From Rhizobium sp. L51/94 (lineage in GTDB: Bacteria; Pseudomonadota; Alphaproteobacteria; Rhizobiales; Rhizobiaceae): 64,000 nucleotides of DNA. The number at the start of each line of letters is the position of its first letter. Position 1 is the first letter of the stretch. This document shows positions 17,141 through 25,015 of this stretch, piece after piece. The stretch lies in assembly GCF_019355555.1 (NCBI RefSeq), contig NZ_CP072144.1:186001-250000 (forward strand), given 5' to 3'. The notes beneath the pieces are model-generated. The model ran no database searches. It was not told the DNA's origin and saw only the letters and a list, made by a program, of their open reading frames with translations. The translations under genes were made by a program, and so were the position numbers.

Positions 17141-18477
17141 GCTACCGAAAACTATCGCTGTTTTCGCGGCTGGTGCTCTCCATGTCGCTCGTGGCGACGC
17201 TTGCGGTCTTCGCCAGCATCGGTTTTCTCTACATCCGCTTCGCATCGGCCAACAATCGCTTTCGCGAGGAGACGCTGCTGACCTTTGCCCGGGGAATGGC
17301 CAAGGAACTGCCCTTGCAGCAGGGCGGCTTCAAGTTTGTGGTGAACCGGCTTGGCGAACTGCACGGCCAATACGCCGTGCTGAGCGGTGCGAACGAGTTG
17401 CTGAGCGCATCCGACGGTGTTTCCGGACCACTCGTGCCCGCCGACGATGTCGACCAGCGCTATTTCTCACTGCCTGCCCATGACGGCATCCCAAGACTTT
17501 TTGGCCTGTCGCTGCGCCTTGCCGACAAAGGCTTGGCTCGCTATGTCCAGGTTGCCTTTCCCAGCAGTCATCTCGTGTTCGACAGCGTCCTAGAAGAATT
17601 CGTCGGGGACATAGCCTGGATCTGGCTGCCCTTCGTCGTGGCGATCCTCGTGACAAACATCGTGGTTGCCAAACTCGCGCTCCGGCCACTCACCCGCGCG
17701 GCACGCGAGGCGGAAGGGATCAGCCCGGCCAGCATCAGCGTTCGCCTGACCGAAGGCGACATGCCGCCCGATGTGCTGGCCATCGTCAAGGCTGTGAACA
17801 ACGCGCTCGGCAGGCTGCAGGGCGGCTATCTGGCCCTCGAGCGCTTCTCCGGCAACATCGCCCACGAGCTGCGCACGCCGATGACCATCATCAAGGCGCA
17901 GCTTTCGGCATCCGACGGAGCGTTTTCCCGCGATCTCGAACGAGACTTCGATGCGCTGGAGCGGATTGTCACGCAGCTGGTGGACAGGGTGCGGCTCGGC
18001 GGCCTTCATTTCGAAACGGACGACTGCGTCGACCTCTGCGAGATCGTCCGTCGCGTCGGCGCCTTCCTCGCCCCGATCATAATCCAGAAGGGGAGGTCGA
18101 TCGAGATCATCACGCCAGACCACCCTGTTCTCATCAGCGGCGCCAACGACTTCATCTTCCGGGCGCTGCGAAACCTGATCGAGAATGCGGTCGAACACAG
18201 TCCTGTCGCCGGCACGGTGACGATCACCGTCAGCAACGAGCGCGAAATCTCAGTCACGGACGAGGGGACAGGGTTTCCGCCCATCAAGCTCGATCCGGTG
18301 GCAAGAAGAACCCAGCAGTCCGTCAGCGATCGTTCCGATGGACTGGGCCTCGGCCTCTCCATCGTCGACGAAACAATGATGGCGCATGGGGGATTGCTGA
18401 TCCTGTCTAACCCGACCGGCGGCGGAGCGTCTGCGCGGATGGTCTTTCCGACACCCTCTTCTCCTCGAGCTCTGTAA
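17137..18477 (+). CDS. sensor histidine kinase
   Basis: Membrane kinase of 446 residues: TM1 about 14-34, a periplasmic sensor segment of about 120 residues, TM2 about 158-178, HAMP, a HisKA domain with H243 in GNIAHELRTPMTIIK, and a HATPase domain with N-box (RNLIENAVEHSPVAGT), G1 (VTDEGTGFP) and G2 (DGLGLGLSIVDE). Partner of the overlapping upstream response regulator. Genes around it act on the cell envelope, so an envelope, cationic peptide or metal signal is plausible, but the signal is not visible in the sequence. Confidence 0.9.
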   Translation: MSYRKLSLFSRLVLSMSLVATLAVFASIGFLYIRFASANNRFREETLLTFARGMAKELPLQQGGFKFVVNRLGELHGQYAVLSGANELLSASDGVSGPLVPADDVDQRYFSLPAHDGIPRLFGLSLRLADKGLARYVQVAFPSSHLVFDSVLEEFVGDIAWIWLPFVVAILVTNIVVAKLALRPLTRAAREAEGISPASISVRLTEGDMPPDVLAIVKAVNNALGRLQGGYLALERFSGNIAHELRTPMTIIKAQLSASDGAFSRDLERDFDALERIVTQLVDRVRLGGLHFETDDCVDLCEIVRRVGAFLAPIIIQKGRSIEIITPDHPVLISGANDFIFRALRNLIENAVEHSPVAGTVTITVSNEREISVTDEGTGFPPIKLDPVARRTQQSVSDRSDGLGLGLSIVDETMMAHGGLLILSNPTGGGASARMVFPTPSSPRAL

Positions 18478-18489
18478 GTCGCCTGTAAG
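18472..18489 (+). promoter_or_regulatory. response-regulator-type direct repeat after the kinase gene
   Basis: CTGTAAG-TCGC-CTGTAAG, two identical heptamers 11 bp apart, the cleanest copy of the motif. It overlaps the last bases of the kinase gene and lies 134 bp before the small ORF at 18623. Confidence 0.55.
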
Positions 18490-18622
18490 CTGCAGCCGCC
18501 ATAACCGGCGAAGCGATCGATTGGCTCTCATAGCCCGTCGCCAAACGCGGATGGATGAACCGTGCGCTCAATCTGGCTGCCCCCGACGCATGATGCGAAG
18601 GCCGGCCAAAGGAGATGCGCCC

Positions 18623-18823
18623 ATGTCTGCAATTTCATCCATCGCCGCCCTTTCCACCACCGCACCCGTCCAGGCACGACCACCGGTTTTGCCAGCTGCA
18701 TCTGCCAATCCGCCGGACATTTCAAAGCCGACCGTTGGCGCCTCATCGGCCGCCAATGTGCCATCGGCCATCGCAGCACTCTCTCTGCGTGGCGCGTCGG
18801 ATGGCGATTCAGACGACCGCTAG
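18623..18823 (+). CDS. small hypothetical protein, 66 residues, low complexity
   Basis: A short open frame with a strong ribosome-binding site (AAAGGAG, 8 bases before the ATG). The product is rich in Ala, Pro and Ser (SAISSIAALSTTAPVQARPP at the start) and ends in acidic residues. It has no signal peptide or membrane segment and looks disordered. I do not recognise a family. A CTGTAAG direct repeat lies upstream, so it may belong to the same regulon as the envelope genes. Confidence 0.5.
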   Translation: MSAISSIAALSTTAPVQARPPVLPAASANPPDISKPTVGASSAANVPSAIAALSLRGASDGDSDDR

Positions 18824-18872
18824 CACGCATGAAAGTCGCGGCGGGATGGCCTGCTGCCGTGTCGCCGCTATT

Positions 18873-18890
18873 CCGTAAGTCAGCTGTAAT
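18873..18890 (+). promoter_or_regulatory. response-regulator-type direct repeat upstream of the GT25 gene
   Basis: CCGTAAG-TCAG-CTGTAAT, 11-bp period, 72 bp before the GT25 ATG. An AATAGC sequence about 10 bp downstream could serve as a -10. Confidence 0.5.
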
Positions 18891-18961
18891 TTCTGCCGCC
18901 AATAGCTGTGGCGGCAAATCGGCGAATGTGCCGACAAGAGATCGCAGCGGGTAATGACGAC

Positions 18962-19858
18962 ATGCACCGGGTCAATCGCGAGACACTTACCGTCCCTGTC
19001 TATCTGATCAATCTGGACAGGGCGCCCGACCGTCTGGAACTGATGACCTCGATGCTTTCGGATCTGTCGTTGCCGTTCGAGAGGGTCTCCGCCATCGATG
19101 GGAGGGCAATCCAGTTCCCGACCGCCGATTTTGCCGAGCGCGCCTATGTCCTGCGCCACGGCAGGCGGCGGAACCCGGCCGAGGTCGGATGCTATCTCAG
19201 CCACATCGAATGCGCTCGCCGGCTGCTGGCCTCATCGTCGGAGCATGCCCTCGTGCTCGAGGACGACGCGGTTCTTCCCGACGATATCAGCGACCTGATC
19301 CAAGGCGCTATCGAAGCCGGCGAGACCTGGGATATTCTGCGGCTATCGAGCGTCAACAGCGGCAAAAAGCATGTTTTCCGCAAGATCACGCCCCGCCGGA
19401 GCCTGGCGATCGCGCTGACGCGCGAAAAAGGTTCGGGTGCCTATGTCATCAACCGTCGGGCGGCGGAGTGGTTCGTCACCGGCCTGATGCCTATGCGCCT
19501 TCCCTTCGACATTGCCTTCGATCTTGAATATTTCGCAGGCCTGAAGGCAGCCTTCGTCGTTCCCGTACCAGTCATTCAGGATATCGGCCTGATATCACAG
19601 ATACAGGGCCACCGTCGGGCGTTTCATCTTTCGCGCTGGCATTATCTATCTGTCCAGCCCTACAGGGCATGGCTGGAGATCACGCGTCTGCTCAGCCGGT
19701 CTGCGCGGTTGCTATCGGCCCTCGCAAGGGACGACGCCGAACCTGATCGGCACGCCTATGATCGAGCGCTTCTCGGCGAAGACCGATACCTGCCAGACAT
19801 GGCTGTTTCAACGGACCAGCACAGCAGGCAGCGGCGACCAGGACGCCGACGTGCATGA
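18962..19858 (+). CDS. glycosyltransferase family 25 (LPS biosynthesis)
   Basis: Cytoplasmic 298-residue glycosyltransferase of family 25, the LgtB/LpsA group that extends lipopolysaccharide. The N-terminal VPVYLINLDRAPDRLELM and the acidic EHALVLEDDAVLPDD (near residue 100) match the family, as does GSGAYVINRRAAEWF. The ATG at 18962 is chosen because homology starts soon after it; a GTG at 18908 is in frame. Acceptor and sugar cannot be read from the sequence. It stands alone between two intergenic regions with response-regulator-type repeats. Confidence 0.82.
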   Translation: MHRVNRETLTVPVYLINLDRAPDRLELMTSMLSDLSLPFERVSAIDGRAIQFPTADFAERAYVLRHGRRRNPAEVGCYLSHIECARRLLASSSEHALVLEDDAVLPDDISDLIQGAIEAGETWDILRLSSVNSGKKHVFRKITPRRSLAIALTREKGSGAYVINRRAAEWFVTGLMPMRLPFDIAFDLEYFAGLKAAFVVPVPVIQDIGLISQIQGHRRAFHLSRWHYLSVQPYRAWLEITRLLSRSARLLSALARDDAEPDRHAYDRALLGEDRYLPDMAVSTDQHSRQRRPGRRRA

Positions 19859-19992
19859 TACCAACGGGATCATCAACCTTTCACACGGGCGCGGTAGGCA
19901 GATGCCGGAACGCCGCTGGGTTGGCACAGCAGGGCGAGGGTGCGGGGGGCTGACAGCAGTGTGCAAGGGTGCAGCCAGATTTCCTCTGGCGC

Positions 19993-20008
19993 TTCAGGCT
20001 CCTGTCAG
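19993..20008 (+). promoter_or_regulatory. phased repeat TTCAG-N6-GTCAG upstream of the PAP2 gene
   Basis: TTCAG-GCTCCT-GTCAG, core repeats 11 bp apart, 93 bp before the phosphatase start, in a 241-bp gap. The same element lies before the orphan response regulator (21393), the GtrA-GT39 gene (21490) and the GT2-GtrA gene (23697). Confidence 0.5.
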
Positions 20009-20100
20009 CGTCGAGCGATATCCAGCAGTATAGCTGCAGATGATCGTGGGCGTCGAACGCAGCAAGGCAGGTGGGATAAAACACCGTAAGCGAGAATATT

Positions 20101-20865
20101 GTGCCGATGTCTGATTTGACGAGCGTTGCTGCCCCGCAAGCCTATACGGCGAGAAGCCGCGTCATATTTATGGTCACGTTCGTTCTCTGGTGGGCAATCC
20201 TCGCTCTGTTCAACGCCTTTCCTTCCATCGATATCGCCGTCGCACAGCGGTTCTTCACCGGCACAAATTGCAGCATATTCGACGCCGTCGGCCGGACCTG
20301 CGGCAGTTTTGCCTACGATGCCAGCCCGTTTTTCACAGCCGCGCGCAACGTGCTCTTCGTGCTTCCCTACATCGCAGTCGCCGTCTTGATTGCCGACCTT
20401 GTCCGCTGCAAATTCACTTCCGCTGCGGACTGGAAGAGCCCGAGGGTGATGCTCAGCCTGACAGCGCTGATGTCTCTCGCGCTCGGTTGCGGCCTGACCG
20501 TCAACCTTTTCCTGAAGACGTTTTCAGGCCGCCCACGCCCGCGCGAGACGTCCTGGTTCGGAGGCCAGCTGGATTTTGTCCAGGCGGGTTCGTTCGCAGG
20601 GAAATGTCTCAAGAACTGCTCTTTCGTGTCGGGAGAGGCATCGTCGGCGGGATGGCTTTTCTGTCTCATCCTTCTTTTGCCGGCACGCTGGCGCCTGACG
20701 CTGGGATTGCCCATGGCCTTTATCTCCCTCGTCATCCCCGTGATGCGCGTGCTCACGGGCGCGCACTATCTCTCGGATGTCATCCTTGGCTGGTTATCGT
20801 CCGTGGTGATTTTTGCGGGAGTTCTGGCGGTGGCCGAGGGCATGACCAGCCGCCGCTATCTCTGA
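20101..20865 (+). CDS. PAP2-family membrane phosphatase (LpxE-like lipid phosphatase)
   Basis: Inner-membrane protein of about 254 residues with six helices. The three PAP2 signature blocks are visible: KTFSGRPRPRE (C1), FVSGEASSAG (C2) and RVLTGAHYLSDVILG (C3). C2 has Glu where PSGH-type enzymes have the proton-donating His. Members of this family remove phosphate from lipid A, phosphatidylglycerophosphate or undecaprenyl pyrophosphate. Neighbouring ArnT-like and GT2 genes make lipid A or a polyprenyl lipid the best guess. Start GTG 20101 or ATG 20107. Confidence 0.82.
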   Translation: MPMSDLTSVAAPQAYTARSRVIFMVTFVLWWAILALFNAFPSIDIAVAQRFFTGTNCSIFDAVGRTCGSFAYDASPFFTAARNVLFVLPYIAVAVLIADLVRCKFTSAADWKSPRVMLSLTALMSLALGCGLTVNLFLKTFSGRPRPRETSWFGGQLDFVQAGSFAGKCLKNCSFVSGEASSAGWLFCLILLLPARWRLTLGLPMAFISLVIPVMRVLTGAHYLSDVILGWLSSVVIFAGVLAVAEGMTSRRYL

Positions 20866-20891
20866 GCGTCCACGGTCAAGCCAGAAAATTT

Positions 20892-21347
20892 TCAATCAAA
20901 GTGACTGACGCTCTTCTTTGAAACGCCATTTACCGTGCGCAATCCGCATCCGGCGATCGTCTTCAGCGACGGCCACCAGGGTGAGATCCCCTGAGGCCTG
21001 GCAAAACGGCGAATACGGACAAGAGCATCGCCAAGGTCGAAGGGCTTCGTCAGGTAGTCAATCGCACCGTTTTCCAACCCCTCGATCCTGTCGGAAGCTT
21101 GGTCGTAAGCGGACAGGATAATGACAGGGATGTGCGGCGACGTCTGCTGCAAGGAACGGAGCAGACAGAGCCCGCTTCCGTCAGGCAGATGCAGATCCAG
21201 CAGCACCAGAGCGTACGACCCCTCGTCTGCGGCGACGCGGGCGGCCTCAAGGGTCAGCACCCAGTCCACGTCCCATCCATCCGCTACGATGTGGTCGTGC
21301 AGCGCATCGCCGATGAGGAAGTTGTCCTCGACCAAAAGAATACGCAA
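20892..21347 (-). CDS. orphan response regulator, receiver domain with degenerate C-terminus
   Basis: Protein of 151 residues. Residues 1-115 are a complete OmpR-family receiver (E7-D8, D51 in LVLLDLHLP, S79, K101 in DYLTKPFDL). Then come about 36 residues with no recognisable domain instead of the 100-residue winged helix. Only 26 bp separate its stop from the convergent PAP2 gene. After about 21003 another minus-strand frame reads ASGDLTLVAVAEDDRR and ends 30 codons on, a possible remnant of a GDL-type winged-helix start, so a frameshift plus deletion is likely. It may work as a single-domain regulator or be decaying. No kinase gene adjoins. Confidence 0.75.
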   Translation of the reverse strand: MRILLVEDNFLIGDALHDHIVADGWDVDWVLTLEAARVAADEGSYALVLLDLHLPDGSGLCLLRSLQQTSPHIPVIILSAYDQASDRIEGLENGAIDYLTKPFDLGDALVRIRRFARPQGISPWWPSLKTIAGCGLRTVNGVSKKSVSHFD

Positions 21348-21392
21348 ATCCGCTACCCCCGAAGCATTAGCGTCGGTAGATGCACGTTTATA

Positions 21393-21408
21393 CTGACATT
21401 CACCTGAA
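21393..21408 (-). promoter_or_regulatory. phased repeat TTCAG-N6-GTCAG upstream of the orphan response regulator
   Basis: On the minus strand TTCAG-GTGAAT-GTCAG, 11-bp period, 45 bp before the regulator's ATG and directly followed by TATAAAC. It lies in the 310-bp divergent gap 21348-21658, which holds a second copy on the other strand at 21490 and nothing else I can identify. Confidence 0.5.
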
Positions 21409-21489
21409 ATTGTTCTCGATCAATGCGCCCCGCCAAATACCGGTGACACTCGACTGGGGCGCGCTGTTTGCCTCCCCGGAACAGGCAGG

Positions 21490-21505
21490 TTCAGGCGTCT
21501 GTCAG
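21490..21505 (+). promoter_or_regulatory. phased repeat TTCAG-N6-GTCAG upstream of the GtrA-GT39 gene
   Basis: TTCAG-GCGTCT-GTCAG, with the same flanking GGC and CTGTCAGC as the copy before the PAP2 gene (TTCAGGC-NN-CTGTCAGC in both). It lies 153 bp before the GtrA-GT39 start. Confidence 0.5.
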
Positions 21506-21658
21506 CTTTGCGCAAGATAGTGAACGGCAACCGTCATCGGTCCGTCTTGCTGTGGTCGACTTCAAAGTGCCGCCAGCCCAACAGACTGGCCTCAGAGAAA
21601 GCCGTACTCCGAACATGACCAGTTTTGCCCGTTTCAACCTGTTGGTCCCCGGTCTGTC

Positions 21659-23668
21659 GTGCGCGACGTGACGACGCCTGCGATGGTGGCCGGAGGTACC
21701 GGCTCAGTTGCCAGGCAAGCGCTCGACATTTCCGTGGAGCAACGATCCGGGCTCGCAGCACGTCCTCTCCTCTGGGTGAGCTTGACGGCCTACGCTATCG
21801 ACGTGCTGCTCTTCGAGATACTTTTCGGTCTCGGCATCAGCCTGCCGGTGGCATTGGCCGCGAGCTTTGCTGTGGTGTCGACCTTTTCCTACATTCTGCA
21901 CTCCAGAGCGGCAGCCGGAGGAGGCGTCTGGCATCAGCTTGGCCGCTACGTGGCAATCTGCTTTCTGGGGTTCGGACTACGCGGCGGGGTATTTGCGGAC
22001 GCGATGGCGTTGCTGACATGGTCGCCGTCAGCCGCAATCGTCCTCGGTGCCGGCGCTTCTGCGATTGCGTGCTATTTCGGCAATCACTTTTTCGTCTTCC
22101 GGATGACGTGGCCTTCCTCGGCGCTGGCGCGCTGGCAGTCGGCGGCAGCTGGCGTGTTGTCCTATATGCTGGCGCTGCGTCTCGCATATATCGGCGTCGT
22201 CGATCTTCTGCCGGAAGAGGCCTATTATTGGAACTTCTCCCGCCATATCGACATCGGCTACCTGGATCACCCACCGATGTCCGCGTGGATGATCTGGCTT
22301 GGGACCGCGCTTTTCGGCGATACCGAATTCGGCGTCCGCATCGGGGCCTACCTTGCGTGGATCGTTACGTGCTTGTTCGTCTACCGCCTGACAGCCCATC
22401 TTTTCGACAAGACGACCGCGATTGTCGGGCTTGTCCTCACCGCCGTGCTACCCGTCTTCTTTTACACCGGGTTCCTGATGACACCGGACGTGCCCCTGAC
22501 TGCGGCCTGGGCAGGGGCGCTGTACTTCCTCGAACGGGCGCTGGTTGCAGACAAGCGCAATGCCTGGTGGGGCGTGGGGGTCTGTGCCGGTCTCGGCATG
22601 CTGTCGAAATACACGATTGCGCTGCTCGGCCCCGCAGCCCTGATCTTCATGCTCATCGACCCGCGAGCAAGGCGATGGCTGATGAGGCCGCAACCCTATC
22701 TTGCAGCTGCGACGGCGCTTTTCCTGTTCAGCCCTGTCATCTACTGGAATGCGACACATGGCTGGGCGTCTTTCGCCTTCCAGAGCACCCAGCGTCTCGC
22801 CGACACGCCGGCTTTTTCCCCCCCGGCGCTGGTCGCAAGCGCGGCATTGCTGCTAACGCCGCTTGGGCTCATCGTCACAATCGCAGCGCTGGCCTCATGT
22901 CTTCGCCGCCTCGTCACGGCGCAGAAAACCGATGTGCAGATGAGACGAAGGACGCTGTTCATGCTGGTGTTCACGTTGACGCCCCTGTCGGTTTTTGCAG
23001 CGTTCAGTCTCGGGCATGAGGTGAAGCTCAACTGGACGGGACCGGTGTGGCTCGCGATCCTGCCCGCCGTCGCCGCGACCATCATCGACGCCAATTCCGG
23101 TTCTTCCAGGATTGCCGCAGCGCTGCGCCGGTCCTGGGCGCCGACGCTGCTTGGTACGCTGGCCATATACGCCGTGTGTCTGCACTATCTGGTCCTCGGG
23201 CTGCCGTTCGCGGGCCATCTCGGAAACATCCGCACATTGCCGGTGGCCTGGGACGATCTCGGCCGCGAAGTCGGCCTGATCGAACGGTCTGTCGAGGAGC
23301 AGGCGGGCCAGAGCGTGCTTGTGGCAGGCATGGACAAATACTTCGTTGCCAGCGAACTCGCTTTCTACAACAGGCGCGACGGCAACGTTGCGGGCAACTC
23401 CGTCGGCGCCGGTCCGCTTGGCAACGATAGTCTCATGTACGGATATTGGTACAGGCCTGCGGAAATGCAGGGCCGCACCATCATGCTGGTCAGCCTGAAA
23501 AAGAGCGACGTCGATAAACCCGGCGCGGGACGCTACTTCGATCGCCTCACGGATATCCAGACGCATGGCGTCAGCCGGAATGGCGTTACCATCGGCAAGT
23601 TCTACTACCGCATTGGATATGGCTATCGGGACTGCGCCTCGCCGGCGGCACAATGCCCGTCGCAATGA
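21659..23668 (+). CDS. GtrA-like domain fused to GT39/ArnT-like glycosyltransferase
   Basis: Membrane protein of about 669 residues. Residues about 35-155 contain four helices with GtrA-like features (AYAIDVLLFEILFGLG at the start, ACYFGNHFFVFRM at the end), as in GtrA flippase-type proteins. Residues about 160-669 are a PMT_2/GT39 enzyme with LLPEEAYYWNFSRHIDIGYLDHPPMSAW and about ten more helices. A GtrA partner fused to the transferase would couple flipping of the polyprenyl-phosphate sugar to its use. The next gene makes such a donor. Start uncertain: GTG 21659 or ATG 21683. Confidence 0.82.
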   Translation: MRDVTTPAMVAGGTGSVARQALDISVEQRSGLAARPLLWVSLTAYAIDVLLFEILFGLGISLPVALAASFAVVSTFSYILHSRAAAGGGVWHQLGRYVAICFLGFGLRGGVFADAMALLTWSPSAAIVLGAGASAIACYFGNHFFVFRMTWPSSALARWQSAAAGVLSYMLALRLAYIGVVDLLPEEAYYWNFSRHIDIGYLDHPPMSAWMIWLGTALFGDTEFGVRIGAYLAWIVTCLFVYRLTAHLFDKTTAIVGLVLTAVLPVFFYTGFLMTPDVPLTAAWAGALYFLERALVADKRNAWWGVGVCAGLGMLSKYTIALLGPAALIFMLIDPRARRWLMRPQPYLAAATALFLFSPVIYWNATHGWASFAFQSTQRLADTPAFSPPALVASAALLLTPLGLIVTIAALASCLRRLVTAQKTDVQMRRRTLFMLVFTLTPLSVFAAFSLGHEVKLNWTGPVWLAILPAVAATIIDANSGSSRIAAALRRSWAPTLLGTLAIYAVCLHYLVLGLPFAGHLGNIRTLPVAWDDLGREVGLIERSVEEQAGQSVLVAGMDKYFVASELAFYNRRDGNVAGNSVGAGPLGNDSLMYGYWYRPAEMQGRTIMLVSLKKSDVDKPGAGRYFDRLTDIQTHGVSRNGVTIGKFYYRIGYGYRDCASPAAQCPSQ

Positions 23669-23696
23669 GCACCCCGATCGAATTCGCATGCAGCGC

Positions 23697-23712
23697 TTCA
23701 GTTTGTCGTCAG
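23697..23712 (+). promoter_or_regulatory. phased repeat TTCAG-N6-GTCAG upstream of the GT2-GtrA gene
   Basis: TTCAG-TTTGTC-GTCAG, 11-bp period, 134 bp before the GT2 start. Fourth copy of this variant. Confidence 0.45.
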
Positions 23713-23845
23713 GGTAAGGGTGCAAGAGTGACATGATCAGACAGTCCGCGTCGCCGACAGAGACTGAGCTTGGTGTTCGTATTCCGGCAGCCGATCCAAA
23801 GGCCTGATGCCACCGCCGGATTAACGCTCGAAGGTCGTAAGATTG

Positions 23846-25009
23846 ATGAATGTAAGTGTCTCTGCCGCGCGCCTTGTCGAGGACGATCTCTCGGCCATCA
23901 GCGCTCAAATTAGCCTCGATCACATCGGTCCCGAGCTTTCCATCGTCATTCCAACGCTGAATGAGCGCGAAAGCGTCGCCATTCTCGTCGATCGGCTGCG
24001 CGCGACGCTGGCCGGTATCGACTGGGAGGTGATTTTCGTCGATGACGATTCCAGCGACGACACCATCGGCCAGGTTCGCGCCCTTTCCGTCAACGACCGG
24101 CGCATCCGCGGCTTGCGCCGCGTCGGCAGGCGGGGGCTCGCCGGCGCCTGCATAGAAGGTATCCTATCCAGCTCCGCACCCGTGGTTGCCGTCATGGATG
24201 CCGACCTCCAGCACGATGAAACCCGGCTGGCGGAAATGTTCAACGTTCTGCGCACCGGCAACGCTGACCTCGTCGTCGCCAGCCGCTACATTCAAGCGGA
24301 CGGCGCATCGGACGGGCTTTCGAGAATTCGCCATGCCGGCAGCCGGCTTGCGGTGGGAATGGCGCAGTCACTGCTGGGAGTGCGGCTCAGCGATCCGATG
24401 AGCGGGTTTTTCATGATCCGTCGCGAATTCGTCGAGGCAGTGGCGCCGCGCCTGTCGAACCAAGGCTTCAAGATATTGCTCGACATCGTCGCGTCGTCGC
24501 CGAAACAGATGCGAATCGAGGAAGTGTCCTACGCATTCAGCCCGCGCTTGCACGGTGTCAGCAAACTCGATGCATCGGTGGTGTTCGAATATCTCGGGCT
24601 TCTCATCTCCAAGGCTTCTGGCGACTTCATCTCTGCGCGCTTCCTGGCCTTCTGCCTGGTCGGCTCCACGGGCCTCGTGGTCAACCTCGCCTTTCTGCGC
24701 ATACTGCTCGGGGCAGGGCTGGACTTTCCAACGGCGCAGACTGCCGCCATGCTCATCACCATGGTCGTGAACTACACCCTGAACAACGCTCTCACCTACA
24801 GGGACAGGCGCCGGCACGGGTGGCGGTTCGTGACCGGGCTCGGCATGTTTGCAGCCCTCTGCAGTTTCGGCGTCTTTGCCGGTGTCGGCGTGTCGACTGC
24901 ATTCTATAATAGTGAACCACGCTGGTGGTTGGCCGGCCTCGCAGGTGCCGCCATCGGGGCTGCCTGGAACTACTTCACCAACTCAGCCATTACCTGGCGC
25001 AAGCGCTAA
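23846..25009 (+). CDS. polyprenyl-phosphate glycosyltransferase (GT2, DPM1/ArnC-like) with C-terminal GtrA domain
   Basis: Protein of 387 residues. The GT2 domain (about 30-260) has LSIVIPTLNERESV, FVDDDSSDDT and AVMDADLQHDE (the DxD-type metal site), as in dolichol-phosphate-mannose synthase and ArnC-type enzymes. A GtrA domain with four helices follows (FLVG-type start near 270, NYFTNSAITWRKR at the end). It should charge polyprenyl phosphate with a sugar at the inner face and may flip it, supplying the ArnT-like transferases nearby. Rhizobial RgtE has an analogous role with galacturonate; the sugar here is unknown. ATG 23846 chosen over the adjacent TTG. Confidence 0.85.
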   Translation: MNVSVSAARLVEDDLSAISAQISLDHIGPELSIVIPTLNERESVAILVDRLRATLAGIDWEVIFVDDDSSDDTIGQVRALSVNDRRIRGLRRVGRRGLAGACIEGILSSSAPVVAVMDADLQHDETRLAEMFNVLRTGNADLVVASRYIQADGASDGLSRIRHAGSRLAVGMAQSLLGVRLSDPMSGFFMIRREFVEAVAPRLSNQGFKILLDIVASSPKQMRIEEVSYAFSPRLHGVSKLDASVVFEYLGLLISKASGDFISARFLAFCLVGSTGLVVNLAFLRILLGAGLDFPTAQTAAMLITMVVNYTLNNALTYRDRRRHGWRFVTGLGMFAALCSFGVFAGVGVSTAFYNSEPRWWLAGLAGAAIGAAWNYFTNSAITWRKR

Positions 25010-25015
25010 GCCGGG

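Noticed and set aside
20892..21347. Calling the orphan response regulator a definite pseudogene
   Set aside because: The receiver domain is complete with all active-site residues and the gene has its own promoter-type repeat, so a working single-domain regulator is equally possible; kept as a CDS with the defect described.
19993..23712. Assignment of the TTCAG-N6-GTCAG repeats to PhoB
   Set aside because: The spacing equals that of a Pho box and the second half resembles CTGTCAT, but the first half (CTTCAG or GTTCAG) matches poorly and the last base is consistently G. The regulator is left open.
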